DNA from: Nakamurella sp. PAMC28650
Lineage (GTDB): Bacteria > Actinomycetota > Actinomycetes > Mycobacteriales > Nakamurellaceae
Length of the DNA stretch: 64,000 bases
NCBI RefSeq assembly: GCF_014303395.1
Contig: NZ_CP060298.1
Span: 2,604,001-2,668,000, forward strand
Direction of reading: 5' to 3'
Part shown: positions 8,806-17,105 of the stretch, in pieces
Layout of the letters: every line of letters begins with the position of its first letter
Numbering within the stretch: the stretch's first letter is position 1
Made by a program: the position numbers and the translations under genes
Notes under the pieces: generated by a model
Told to the model about the DNA's origin: nothing
Databases searched by the model: none
The model's input: only the letters and a program-made list of their open reading frames with translations

Positions 8806-8942
8806 GCGTCGGCCGGCGCGGCCGCGTTCGGCAACCGCCCCACTTACGTGCGCCAGGTGCTGCCTCTCGACGACGACGCGGCTGCGTTCGACAGCCGCGT
8901 TCCTCCACAGTGAGCAGCGCACCCGCCAACTTGCAAACACAG

Positions 8943-8956
8943 TTGCCGAATGGCAA
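8943..8956. promoter_or_regulatory. Inverted repeat, possible XRE operator
   Basis: TTGCC-gaat-GGCAA, arms of 5 bp, 10 bp upstream of the ATG of the XRE regulator gene, with a further TTGCAA at 8931-8936. The location between divergent genes fits autoregulation by the XRE protein. No biochemical support from sequence alone. Confidence 0.4.
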
Positions 8957-8965
8957 ATTGGCCAC

Positions 8966-9562
8966 ATGGACGCAGCGACGGACCGCACCATCGATGCCGT
9001 GGGACCGCGGCTCAAACGACTACGACAACACCGCGAGATCACCTTGACCGACCTGGCCGCGGAGACCGGCATTTCGACCAGCACGCTGTCCCGGCTCGAG
9101 GCCGGCCTCCGGCGCCCGACCCTGGAACAGCTGTTGCCGCTGGCCCGCGCGCACGGAGTCACCCTGGACGAGCTCGTCGACGCACCACCGACCGGCGATC
9201 CACGGGTCAACCTGCGTCCGCTGCCCAGTAGCGACGGCCGCATCGTCCTGCCCCTGACCCGCCGCCCAGGAGGCATCCAGGCCTACAAGTTCGTTCTCCC
9301 CGCCGGACGCGACGACGCCGCACCCGACCTTCGCACCCACGAAGGCTACGACTGGGCCTTTGTCCTCAACGGCAGACTCCGGCTCGTGCTCGGCGAGCAC
9401 GACCTGATCCTCGAACCAGGCGAGGCCGCCGAGTTCGACACCCGCACCCCGCACTGGTTCGGGGCCACCAGCTCAGGGCCGGTGGAGTTCCTCAGCCTGG
9501 TCGGCAGGCAGGGTGAACGCGCGCACGTCCGCGCCGCTCCCCAGCAGCAGGGATCCAGGTAG
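8966..9562 (+). CDS. XRE-family transcriptional regulator with C-terminal cupin
   Basis: 198 residues. Residues about 14-67 form a lambda-type helix-turn-helix (LKRLRQHREITLTDLAAETG, then SRLEAGLRRP). Residues about 110-185 are a small cupin barrel (HEGYDWAFVLNGRLRLVLGE, LEPGEAAEFDTRTPHWFG) that would sense a small ligand. This HTH-cupin architecture is typical of repressors of neighbouring metabolic genes. It starts 10 bp after an inverted repeat and is divergent from the methyltransferase, the likely target. Confidence 0.88.
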   Translation: MDAATDRTIDAVGPRLKRLRQHREITLTDLAAETGISTSTLSRLEAGLRRPTLEQLLPLARAHGVTLDELVDAPPTGDPRVNLRPLPSSDGRIVLPLTRRPGGIQAYKFVLPAGRDDAAPDLRTHEGYDWAFVLNGRLRLVLGEHDLILEPGEAAEFDTRTPHWFGATSSGPVEFLSLVGRQGERAHVRAAPQQQGSR

Positions 9563-9683
9563 TGGAAACCGTGGTCGCCGGAGAACGATTTTCAGCGACA
9601 TGTCCGAACAGCCGCTTTCGCGCCATAGGCTTTCGTGCTGGTTGCGGTCGGGGGAGCCGGGGTTGCCAACCGGGAGCCGGCGC

Positions 9684-10072
9684 ATGACGGGCGATATGGA
9701 TGAGGCGTTGGCGCGAGCCTTGGAACCGGTGCTCCGGGACATCGCCAGTACCGGCGCGCCCCGTCCCAGGATTCGGGAGGGGAACTGGCAGATCGGGCCC
9801 GCATACCCCTGCGCGATGCTGTTCAGCCACGACGGCACTGGGATGGGCGTCAGCGTCCATCTCGGCGATCGTGAGTCCCTCCGGATCGTCGGAGCCGCCG
9901 ACAATGTGCAGGAGTGGATGATCGAGGAGCTGCGGGCTAAATCCCGGACCAATTGGCCGGTCTGCCCCGACATCCGACGGCCCACCCGCTCGTTCCGGCG
10001 GAGATGGGCGGCGTCGCGGCGTGGGTGTGCCCCACTGATCGGGCGGTGGTGTCCCAGATCGGATCGCTGTGA
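9684..10072 (+). pseudogene. Conserved small protein, frameshifted at about 9971
   Basis: From ATG 9684 (GGGAG site 7 bases upstream; ATG 9696 also possible) the frame reads TGDMDEALARALEPVLRDIA through NWPVCPD. After that codon the frame turns Arg-rich and implausible, while the +2 frame continues HPTAHPLVPAEMGGVAAW then VCPTDRAVVSQIGSL and stops at 10070. The joined product is about 129 residues with a WPVCPDHPTAHPL / WVCPTD Cys-His pattern like a small zinc ribbon. One missing base near 9970-9971 (expected GAC-CAT, found GACAT) explains it. Either a true mutation or a sequencing error. Function unknown. Confidence 0.6.
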
Positions 10073-10399
10073 CCCTTTTGGTGCCGCCGCTTCGGAAGGC
10101 GTTGCCCATGACGGTGCTTCGCAGAAGCTCTGTCCTGCAGACGCTTTATCCTGCAGACGCTTTGTCCTGCAGACGCTTTGTCCTGCAGACGCTTTGTCCT
10201 GCCGGAACCCGGCCACAGAAGCCCGGCCGGCAGAAGCCCCGTTCGCCCGGGAACATCTTGACCTCCGGCGGTCCGTCGGTGCGACGAGCCGCCGGCTGTG
10301 AACAGAACCGGCGGACCCATTTCCTCTGGCACCCCGCACATGGCCCAGTCTTGCGCCTCGGACACCACCCGCCCCATCGGACCCGCGGAGGATCGAAAA
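10073..10399. other. Gene-free stretch with tandem repeats
   Basis: 327 bp between the frameshifted gene and the esterase. It holds the 16-bp tandem array (10131-10194) and no frame that looks coding. The esterase promoter is presumably in its right part, but I see no convincing -35/-10 pair. Confidence 0.6.
10131..10194. repeat. Four tandem 16-bp repeats
   Basis: Unit TGTCCTGCAGACGCTT, copy 2 differing by one base, then a partial fifth unit TGTCCTGC. Each unit holds a PstI-like CTGCAG palindrome, so the array presents the same palindrome every 16 bp. Confidence 0.95.
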
Positions 10400-11365
10400 G
10401 TGCAATCCCGTCATCTGGTTGATCCACAGCTTCGAGATCTGCTCGACGCGTGGCCGCCACTGGAGCTGACCGTCGAATCCCTGCCGCTCGTCCGAGAACA
10501 GGCACGCCAGGAATACCTGCGTACTGTCCCCGCGGAGTCGCCGTTCCCGGACGTCGAGGTCAAGGAGCTTTCGATCGATGGCCCGGCCGGGCCCGGGGCA
10601 CTGCGCATTTTGGTGATCCGTCGACGTTCGGAGTCTGACTCGGTCACCCCGGGGCTGCTCTGGGTGCATGGAGGCGGCTACGTGCTGGGTACCGCCGACC
10701 AGGATTCGCTGCAGGTCCAGCAGTTGGTGCACGAGGTGGGTTGCACCGGCGTGGTCGTCGACTACCGATTGGCCCCGGAGACGCCCCATCCCGGTCCGGT
10801 CGAGGACTGCTATGCGGCGCTCAGGTGGTTGTTCGCCAATGCCGACGCACTGGGGGTGGACGCGCGGCGGATTGCGGTGGCCGGCGGGAGTGCCGGCGGT
10901 GGGCTGGCTGCCGGCCTGTGCCTGCTGGCCAGGGATCGGGCCGAGGTGGCGGTCGCCTTCCAACTGCTGATCTATCCGATGCTCGATGACCGCACCGTCA
11001 TCCACGACGACCCGCACCCATTTGCGGGTGAATTCGTGTGGACGGCGGATTCGAACCGATTCGGTTGGGCGGCCTTGCTCGGGCAGGAACCGGGAGGTCC
11101 GGGGGTGTCGCCCTATGCTTCCCCGGCCAGGGCGGAGACGCTGGCCGGGCTCCCGCCGACCTACCTCGACGTGGGTACCCTCGACCTGTTCTTCGAGGAA
11201 GACCTGGAATACGCGCGCAGGTTGGTCCGGGCGGGCGTCCCGGTCGAGTTGCACGTCTATCCGGGCGCGTTCCACGGATATCAGCAGGCGCCGGCCTCTG
11301 ATGCCGCCGGGACGCACCAGCGCAACGTGGTGTCCGCCCTGCGGCGGGGGCTGTCGGCGGTCTGA
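10400..11365 (+). CDS. Alpha/beta-hydrolase, HSL (family IV) esterase
   Basis: 321 residues from GTG 10400, chosen because GGAGG lies 8 bases before it; GTG 10298 or ATG 10340 would add an unstructured tail. The oxyanion-hole motif HGGGY starts at His90, the nucleophile is Ser164 in GGSAGGG, and the other triad members are Asp262 (YLDVGTLDLFFEED) and His292 (GAFHGY). This is a complete hormone-sensitive-lipase-type carboxylesterase acting on short acyl esters; it has no signal peptide. The cognate substrate is not predictable. The next gene is a LacI regulator in the same direction 137 bp away. Confidence 0.88.
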   Translation: MQSRHLVDPQLRDLLDAWPPLELTVESLPLVREQARQEYLRTVPAESPFPDVEVKELSIDGPAGPGALRILVIRRRSESDSVTPGLLWVHGGGYVLGTADQDSLQVQQLVHEVGCTGVVVDYRLAPETPHPGPVEDCYAALRWLFANADALGVDARRIAVAGGSAGGGLAAGLCLLARDRAEVAVAFQLLIYPMLDDRTVIHDDPHPFAGEFVWTADSNRFGWAALLGQEPGGPGVSPYASPARAETLAGLPPTYLDVGTLDLFFEEDLEYARRLVRAGVPVELHVYPGAFHGYQQAPASDAAGTHQRNVVSALRRGLSAV

Positions 11366-11502
11366 GGGTCGGCCCCGACGATAGGGTCGGCGCACAGCGG
11401 TCGCTCGCGGCCCGTGGAGGAGGGAAGCCGCCGATGGCGATGACGCACGCACGACCAGGAGTGCCTGCCGTCGCGCGACCTTTCCCGGCTCGGACGCGCT
11501 GA

Positions 11503-12552
11503 ATGGCAGATCGACGTGATCTACCGATCCAGAGCACGATCAGGGACGTCGCTGCGCGCGCCCATGTGAGCGTCGGAACCGTCTCCAATGTCCTGAACCG
11601 ACCGGCCAGTGTGGCACCGGGCACGCGACAGCAGGTCCTGGACGCCATGAAAGCCCTCGGCTTCGTCCGGCACGCGGGTGCAGCCATGCTGCGGCGCAGC
11701 CACCGCACGTCGATGATCGGCGTGGTGGTCCTGAACGCCGCGAGCCCGTTCTTCGCCGCGGTCGCCGGCGGTGCGGAAGATGTGGCCAGAGAGGATGATC
11801 GCCTGGTCGTCATCTGCAGTTCGGCCGGCGACCGCGAGCAGGAGGGTCGATATTTCGCCGCCCTGGAGGCCCAGCGGGTGGCCGGTCTCATCGTGTCCCC
11901 TGTCGGCCTGCAGATTCCGGAGGTCAGCAGTCTGCGGGCCCGCGGTGTCTCGGTGGTCCTGCTGGAGAGGCAGCATCCGGACTTCTGCTCGGTCGAGGTG
12001 GACGGGCAGGACGGCGCGCGACAGGCTGTCGCTCATCTCATGTCCCTCGGCCACCGCGACATCGCCTTCGTCAGCCCGCCTCTGGCGATTCCGCAGTACC
12101 GGCAGCGGTGGGACGGTGCGCAACAGGCGGCAGCCGAAGACCCCGGTGTCCGCCTGGTGCGCAGTGAGGTGGACGAGCTGGGCGGCACCGAGACCGGTAG
12201 CGCCGCTGCGGGCGAGTTGGTGGCCCGGCATCCGGACGTCACCGGCTTCTTCTGTGCCAACGATCTCCTGGCGCTCGGCCTGATGTCCGGTCTGGCCCGG
12301 TTGGGCAAGCGCGTGCCGAAGGACGTCTCGGTGGTCGGATTCGACGACGTGGAGGGAGCCCTGTACGGGGTGGTGCCGTTGACGACCGTCCGGCAACCCG
12401 CCCGCGAGCTGGGTCGCCGGGCCACCGAACTCATGCTGGCCGAAACGGTCGCCGACAGCGACCACGAACACGAGCACGTGGTGTTCGCCGCCGAGCTGGT
12501 GGTTCGGGAGTCCACCGGTGCACCCCGGAAGACCGGCCACGCACGCGGCTGA
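11503..12552 (+). CDS. LacI-family regulator of the downstream sugar operon
   Basis: 349 residues. The N-terminal HTH (TIRDVAARAHVSVGTVSNVL) is followed by the hinge and a periplasmic-binding-protein-like effector domain ending in the usual GFDDVEGALYGVVPLTTVRQP segment. It stands directly before the ribose-type ABC operon, and a LacI-type operator lies at 12901-12912 over that operon's start. I infer that it represses the operon and is released by the transported sugar or a breakdown product. Confidence 0.9.
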   Translation: MADRRDLPIQSTIRDVAARAHVSVGTVSNVLNRPASVAPGTRQQVLDAMKALGFVRHAGAAMLRRSHRTSMIGVVVLNAASPFFAAVAGGAEDVAREDDRLVVICSSAGDREQEGRYFAALEAQRVAGLIVSPVGLQIPEVSSLRARGVSVVLLERQHPDFCSVEVDGQDGARQAVAHLMSLGHRDIAFVSPPLAIPQYRQRWDGAQQAAAEDPGVRLVRSEVDELGGTETGSAAAGELVARHPDVTGFFCANDLLALGLMSGLARLGKRVPKDVSVVGFDDVEGALYGVVPLTTVRQPARELGRRATELMLAETVADSDHEHEHVVFAAELVVRESTGAPRKTGHARG

Positions 12553-12858
12553 TCCTGGTCCGGGGAGGGGGTGCACCAAGTGGTTGCTCGCTCCGCTGGC
12601 TTCACAGATGTGAACAGATGTTCTGCCGGGGTCGGGGAGGCCGACGACCTGGGCTGGTTCGGGCTGGAGCGTCACATCAGACGATTCCTTCTCTGCGACC
12701 GGGGCCAGGGTCGGTGGGGCTCGCGCCTCGCCAGCCCAAAAAGCATTGGCAGCAGTACTTCTCCCTTGGTGCAGGTTTGGCTGCGGGCAGCATCGGGAAT
12801 TGCGGATCTCCTTCGGCCCGCCGGTTTCTGCAAATTCCTTCTTTCTTGCCTGTGACCC

Positions 12859-12888
12859 TTGACACGCGACACCGTCCACTCCTAAGGT
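12859..12888 (+). promoter_or_regulatory. Sigma70-type promoter for the sugar ABC operon
   Basis: TTGACA (12859-12864), an 18-bp spacer, then TAAGGT (12883-12888). It is 64 bp upstream of the operon's first ATG and immediately before the LacI-type operator, which would cover the start of transcription. Confidence 0.55.
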
Positions 12889-12900
12889 TCCGATACCTTC

Positions 12901-12912
12901 TGAAACGGTTCA
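12901..12912. promoter_or_regulatory. LacI-family operator
   Basis: TGAAACGGTTCA: 10 of 12 positions symmetrical about a central CG, the form bound by LacI/GalR proteins. It begins 13 bp after the -10 box, a repressing position, and the LacI gene is next door. Confidence 0.55.
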
Positions 12913-12952
12913 ATAAGCAGCCGTGAGCGGTCAAGATCCAGCAAGGAGCGGT

Positions 12953-13819
12953 ATGTCCCTCGACCCAGCAACGTCGCCGGCCACGGACAGTGCAGGTGCC
13001 TCACCGGTGGTTGAGCCGACCATGGTGGCCACTCGCATCACCAGGAAATTCGGCGCGGTCGTCGCCCTGGCCGACGCCTCCGTCCACATCTCCCAGGGTG
13101 AGGTCCTCGGTCTCGTCGGGGACAACGGCGCCGGCAAGTCCACCCTGCTCAAGATCTTGTCGGGAGCGATCACCCCGGACAGCGGCACGATCACGCTGGA
13201 AGGCAGCGAAGTAGTACTCCGGCGCCCGAGCGACGCCCTGCAGGTCGGTATCGAGACGGTCTACCAGGATCTGGCTCTGGTCGACACGATGAGCGCGGTG
13301 CAGAACATCTTCCTGGGCCGGGAGGAGCTTTCCGGGCGACGTGCGTTGCGCGCGTTCAACCTCGTCGGCGATCGCTCGATGCGCAAGCAGGCTCGCCAGG
13401 TGCTGACCGAACTCGGGGTCAAGGTGCCCTCGGTCAACGTCAGCGTGAAGGGCATGTCCGGCGGCCAGCGACAGTGCCTGGCCATCGCCAGAGCTGTGCT
13501 GTGGGGACGGAAGATCGTCATCCTCGACGAACCGACTGCGGCACTGGGCGTTCGCGAGTCCGCACAGGTGCTCGACCTCATCACCCGGCTCCGCGATCGC
13601 GGCGTCGGTGTCATCGTCGTCAGTCACAACATGCAGCAGCTGATGCAGGTCGCCGACCGGATCACGGTCATGCGGCTCGGAAGGTCGATAGCGACCAGGA
13701 CGGTCAAGGGGACATCAGCCCAGGAGATCGTCGGCCTCATCACCGGGGCCATTCCGCCGGACGGGGAGGCCCTCCCGCAATCCTCGTCCTGCGCAGCGAC
13801 CGGTGCTTTCCCCAGCTAA
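12953..13819 (+). CDS. Sugar ABC transporter ATP-binding protein (single-domain, ribose-type)
   Basis: 288 residues with one nucleotide-binding domain: Walker A GDNGAGKST, signature MSGGQRQCLAIARAV, Walker B KIVILDEPTAALG, then the switch His in VVSHN. Ribose-type importers often have a double-domain RbsA; this is the single-domain form seen in FrcA-like systems. ATG 12953 follows AAGGAG by 4 bases and is preferred to the GTG at 12923. First gene of the operon: ATPase, binding protein, two permeases, then the catabolic enzymes. Confidence 0.88.
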   Translation: MSLDPATSPATDSAGASPVVEPTMVATRITRKFGAVVALADASVHISQGEVLGLVGDNGAGKSTLLKILSGAITPDSGTITLEGSEVVLRRPSDALQVGIETVYQDLALVDTMSAVQNIFLGREELSGRRALRAFNLVGDRSMRKQARQVLTELGVKVPSVNVSVKGMSGGQRQCLAIARAVLWGRKIVILDEPTAALGVRESAQVLDLITRLRDRGVGVIVVSHNMQQLMQVADRITVMRLGRSIATRTVKGTSAQEIVGLITGAIPPDGEALPQSSSCAATGAFPS

Positions 13820-13883
13820 GGCAATGTCCTCCGCTCGGTCATCATTCCTCGCCGTTCAACGATGAAAGGTATCAACGCACAAC

Positions 13884-15092
13884 ATGCGTATCCAGCGAAC
13901 GACCTCACCCTCCCGCTCCCGACGTCTGGTTGTTGCGACATCCGCGGCGCTACTGCTGTTGTCGGCCGCCTGCAGCTCGGCCTCGACCACCGCGGCGTCG
14001 GCCGGGAACACTTCGTCTGCCGGCTCGGCGGCTGCCCCGGCGACCTCCGGACCCTCCGCTGCGTCATCCGCTCCCGCCCCGGCAGCTGGTTCGTCCGGTG
14101 CCGTCGGGGCACCGACGACCGGCAAGAAGCTCAAGATCGGGATCGCGGTCGGCGGTCAGCCCGCTGATTGGCAGCCGGCCCAGGGCGAGGTCGCCCAGGC
14201 GCTCGCGAAGTCCCGTGGGTGGGAGAGTGTGTTGCTGAGCAACAACAACGATGCGCCGACGGCGCTGAAGAACGCCACCACCTTCATCAACGACAAGGTC
14301 GACGCGGTGCTGGAGTTCAACGGCCAGCCCTCGACCAACCCGGTGATGGCGGCGAAGCTGGCGACCGCCAAGATTCCGGTGATCACCTACGACATCGCCC
14401 AGCAGGGCTGGTATTTCGTCGGAGTCGACAACGCAAAGGCCGGTGACCAGGCCGGGCAGGCGCTCGGAAGCATCGCGAAAGCCAAGTGGAACTGCCAGGT
14501 CGACCTGGTGCTGTCCGCCGAGGGCGCCGCAGCGGGCCCGGTCAACACCGCACGCACCGGGGGAGCCCGCGACGGCTTGAAGAAGATCTGCCCGAGCATT
14601 CCGGCCGCCAACTACGTCTCGTTCGAAAGTGGCGGTGCCATCGCAGTATCGACGCCGGCCGCCCGTGATGCCCTGTCGGCCCATCCCGCCGCCAAGAACA
14701 TCCTGGTGGTCGGCATCAACGACTTCGGTGTGGTCGGTGCGCTGCAGGCGGCCGAGCAGCTGGGCCGGGCCGACAACATCATGGGGTGGGGCCAGGACGG
14801 CAGCGCCATCACCGGCAGCAGTGTCGACCCCCACCTGGCGGGCAGTGTCGAGTACTTCCTCGAGGGCTACCCGGTGTACGCGTTCCAGCAGATCCTGGAC
14901 AAGATCTCGGCCGGTCAGACACCGGCCATGGCAGATTCCGGAACGAGTCCGGCAGCCCTGGTCCAGCCGTGCCCGGTGACGGCCGCTCAGGCCAAGACGG
15001 TGCCGGCGCTGGCCGACCGGGTGGAAAAGGTGCTCGCCTCCGGCGGTGCGCAGACCGAATACCAGATGTTCTGCCCGAAGTCAGCTGGATGA
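13884..15092 (+). CDS. Sugar-binding lipoprotein of the ribose-type ABC importer
   Basis: 402 residues. A lipoprotein signal ends LLLLSAAC with the modified Cys at residue 30, then a long Ser/Ala/Gly linker and from about residue 75 a type I periplasmic binding fold (KKLKIGIAVGGQPADWQPAQ, INDKVDAVLEFNG, IPVITYDIAQQG). It would capture the sugar outside the membrane and hand it to the permeases. Its stop overlaps the next ATG (ATGA). Ligand is inferred from the downstream enzymes to be L-rhamnose or a similar deoxy sugar. Confidence 0.9.
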   Translation: MRIQRTTSPSRSRRLVVATSAALLLLSAACSSASTTAASAGNTSSAGSAAAPATSGPSAASSAPAPAAGSSGAVGAPTTGKKLKIGIAVGGQPADWQPAQGEVAQALAKSRGWESVLLSNNNDAPTALKNATTFINDKVDAVLEFNGQPSTNPVMAAKLATAKIPVITYDIAQQGWYFVGVDNAKAGDQAGQALGSIAKAKWNCQVDLVLSAEGAAAGPVNTARTGGARDGLKKICPSIPAANYVSFESGGAIAVSTPAARDALSAHPAAKNILVVGINDFGVVGALQAAEQLGRADNIMGWGQDGSAITGSSVDPHLAGSVEYFLEGYPVYAFQQILDKISAGQTPAMADSGTSPAALVQPCPVTAAQAKTVPALADRVEKVLASGGAQTEYQMFCPKSAG

Positions 15093-16073
15093 CCGCACAG
15101 CTCACGGATGCGGCCCCTCGGACCGGCGGACCTCGGGTCCGCTGGTCCGAGGCCGGCACGCCGGCCGCGCTGGCCGGCACCTGGTTGGCGCTGATCGTCG
15201 CATCTGCGCTGCACCGCAACGATTTTCTCTCGCACGGGACCGTGCTGTCGGTCGCCTTCACGATGGCCGGGACCGGAGTGCTGGCGGTCGGGCAGTCGGT
15301 GGTGGCCATCAGCGCGGCATTCTGGACCTCTCGGTTCCGGCAGCACTGATCGTTCCCGCGTTCGCGGTCGCCGACCTGCTCGACGACGGAGTGTCGAGCG
15401 GGTGGGCGGTGACGATCGGCGTCCTGGCGGGCGCCGCCTGGGGACTGATCAACGGATTGATCATCGTGGCGGCCAAGATCAATCCCATCATCGTCACGCT
15501 GGGATCCAACTTCGTCGGCGTCGGTGTGCTGTACGTGCTGCAGAAACAGGCCGCGGTCCCCACGGCTTCCGGACTGCGCAGGTGGGGCCAGGACTATCTG
15601 TTCGGTCTGCCCAACATCTGGTGGCCGATGCTGATCCTGATCGTGGTGGTCGGAGTCTTGTTGCCCCGAACGAGGATCGGTCGCCGAACGATTGCCGTCG
15701 GCGGGAATCCCGTCGCCGCCAAGGCCAGGGGAATCTGCCTGAGGCGGACCCGGTTGGCGGTGTTCACCTTCTCCGGGGCCTGCGGCGGCATCGCCGCGGT
15801 GCTGTTCGCCGCTTCGACGCCCCAGTTCGTTCCGACGGACAGTTCGACCTTCCTGCTCCCGGTGATCGCGGCCGTCATCGTGGCCGGGATCTCGCTCTCG
15901 GGCGGTCGGGGATCCCTCCTGACCCTCCTGCTCAGCGTCGGCCTGCTCTCGACCGTTCCGACGGCCCTGGTGTTCTTCGGTCTCAGCTCGAACTGGCAGA
16001 TCGTGTTCCAGGGCCTGATCCTGATCGTCGCGGTCTCCATCGACGGTCGGTCACAGAAGAAGGCAAAGTGATG
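15089..16073 (+). pseudogene. Sugar ABC permease 1, frameshifted at about 15314
   Basis: ATG 15089 opens a frame with the first helices (LAGTWLALIVASALH, VLSVAFTMAGTGVLAVGQSVV) that stops at 15349. From about 15316 another frame continues exactly where a RbsC-type permease should: GILDLSVPAALIVPAFAVAD, then helices and PLLFVV-like segments down to GRSQKKAK and TGA at 16073. The expected joint is AIS-GG-ILDLS; the DNA reads AGC-GC-GGC where AGC-GGC-GGC is expected, so one G is missing. The stop overlaps the next gene's ATG. If real, one half of the permease pair is lost and the importer may fail. Confidence 0.8.
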
Positions 16074-17105
16074 GCGACGAATACTCCACTGCGGCCCACC
16101 AGGTCGACGGCACTGCAGGACTTCGACATCGACCGAAAGAAGTCCGGCGGCCGCCGTGTGCTGGAGACGGTGAACACGCCGACGGGAACGATCGGTATCG
16201 CTCTCGTCATCGTCGTGGTGATCGGATTGGTTTGGGAGGGTAAAGGTTTCACCTCCAGCGACAACCTGGCCAACGTCGGTACCTTCCTTGCCATTCCGCT
16301 GATCATCGCGACCTTCTCCTCCATCTCGCTCCTGGCCGGCGTGGTCGACCTCTCCGTGGGATCGATGGTCGGCTTTGCGGCCGCGTTGTTCGTCCAGTTC
16401 GTGAACAAGGGATATTCGCCCTGGACCGCCGCGGCGATCACGTTGCTGTGCGCGGTGATCGCGGGGAGTGTCAACGGGGTGGCGATCGTCGGATTCGGTG
16501 CTGAACCGGTCGCAGCCACCCTGGGCATGCTGACCGCATTACGTGGGTTGTGTCAGGTCATCGTCGGTCCGACGGGCCTGTCCACGGCTCTGGTACTGGG
16601 ATTGCTCGAGTTCACCTCCAAGGCCTACGGGCCGCTGCCTCTGCTGTTCCTCCTCGGCCTCGTCCTGGTCGCGGCCGCGTCGATCCTGGTCGGTTACACC
16701 AGGGTGGGACGCCACATCAGAGCCTCCGGCGGGGATGCCAGAGCTGCGGGCCGTGCCGGCATCGGTGCGTCCCGGATCCGCTTCTTCGCGCTGATCCTCA
16801 GCGCCTTCGGGGCCGGACTGGGTGGCATCCTCTACGCCGGGCAGCTCGGGGGTGCTTCCAACGTGCTGGGGACCGGCCTGGAATTCCAGGTCTACGCCGC
16901 GCTGATGATCGGTGGCTACTCCATCATGCGAGGTGGTATCGGGGCACCGATCGGAGGTCTGTTCGGCCTCCTCGTGGTGGCCGGGGTGCAGAACATCTTC
17001 GACGTCAAAGCCATCAATCCCTACTACCTCAACGTCGTCATCGGCATCCTGCTCCTGCTCACCGTCTACGGTGACCGGCTCCGGGGCGGAGATCGCTACG
17101 AGTGA
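16071..17105 (+). CDS. Sugar ABC permease 2 (RbsC-like)
   Basis: 344 residues with about nine hydrophobic segments. The family motif LLAGVVDLSVGSMVGF is intact, matching the same motif in the broken permease 1. The start ATG overlaps the stop of permease 1 (GTGATG), and the stop overlaps GTG 17102. It would form a heterodimer channel with permease 1 driven by the ATPase of this operon. Confidence 0.9.
   Translation: MATNTPLRPTRSTALQDFDIDRKKSGGRRVLETVNTPTGTIGIALVIVVVIGLVWEGKGFTSSDNLANVGTFLAIPLIIATFSSISLLAGVVDLSVGSMVGFAAALFVQFVNKGYSPWTAAAITLLCAVIAGSVNGVAIVGFGAEPVAATLGMLTALRGLCQVIVGPTGLSTALVLGLLEFTSKAYGPLPLLFLLGLVLVAAASILVGYTRVGRHIRASGGDARAAGRAGIGASRIRFFALILSAFGAGLGGILYAGQLGGASNVLGTGLEFQVYAALMIGGYSIMRGGIGAPIGGLFGLLVVAGVQNIFDVKAINPYYLNVVIGILLLLTVYGDRLRGGDRYE

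Larger units (their letters stand above)
12553..12952. other. Intergenic control region of the sugar operon
   Basis: 400 bp without a credible gene. Its left part shows nothing recognisable; the right end carries the promoter and operator listed separately. Short frames here have poor codon use. Confidence 0.6.

Noticed and set aside
10131..10194. CRISPR-like array
   Set aside because: Units are 16 bp tandem with no spacers.
12618..12926. 102-residue frame upstream of the sugar ABC operon
   Set aside because: Overlaps the promoter and operator, has poor codon use and no recognisable features.
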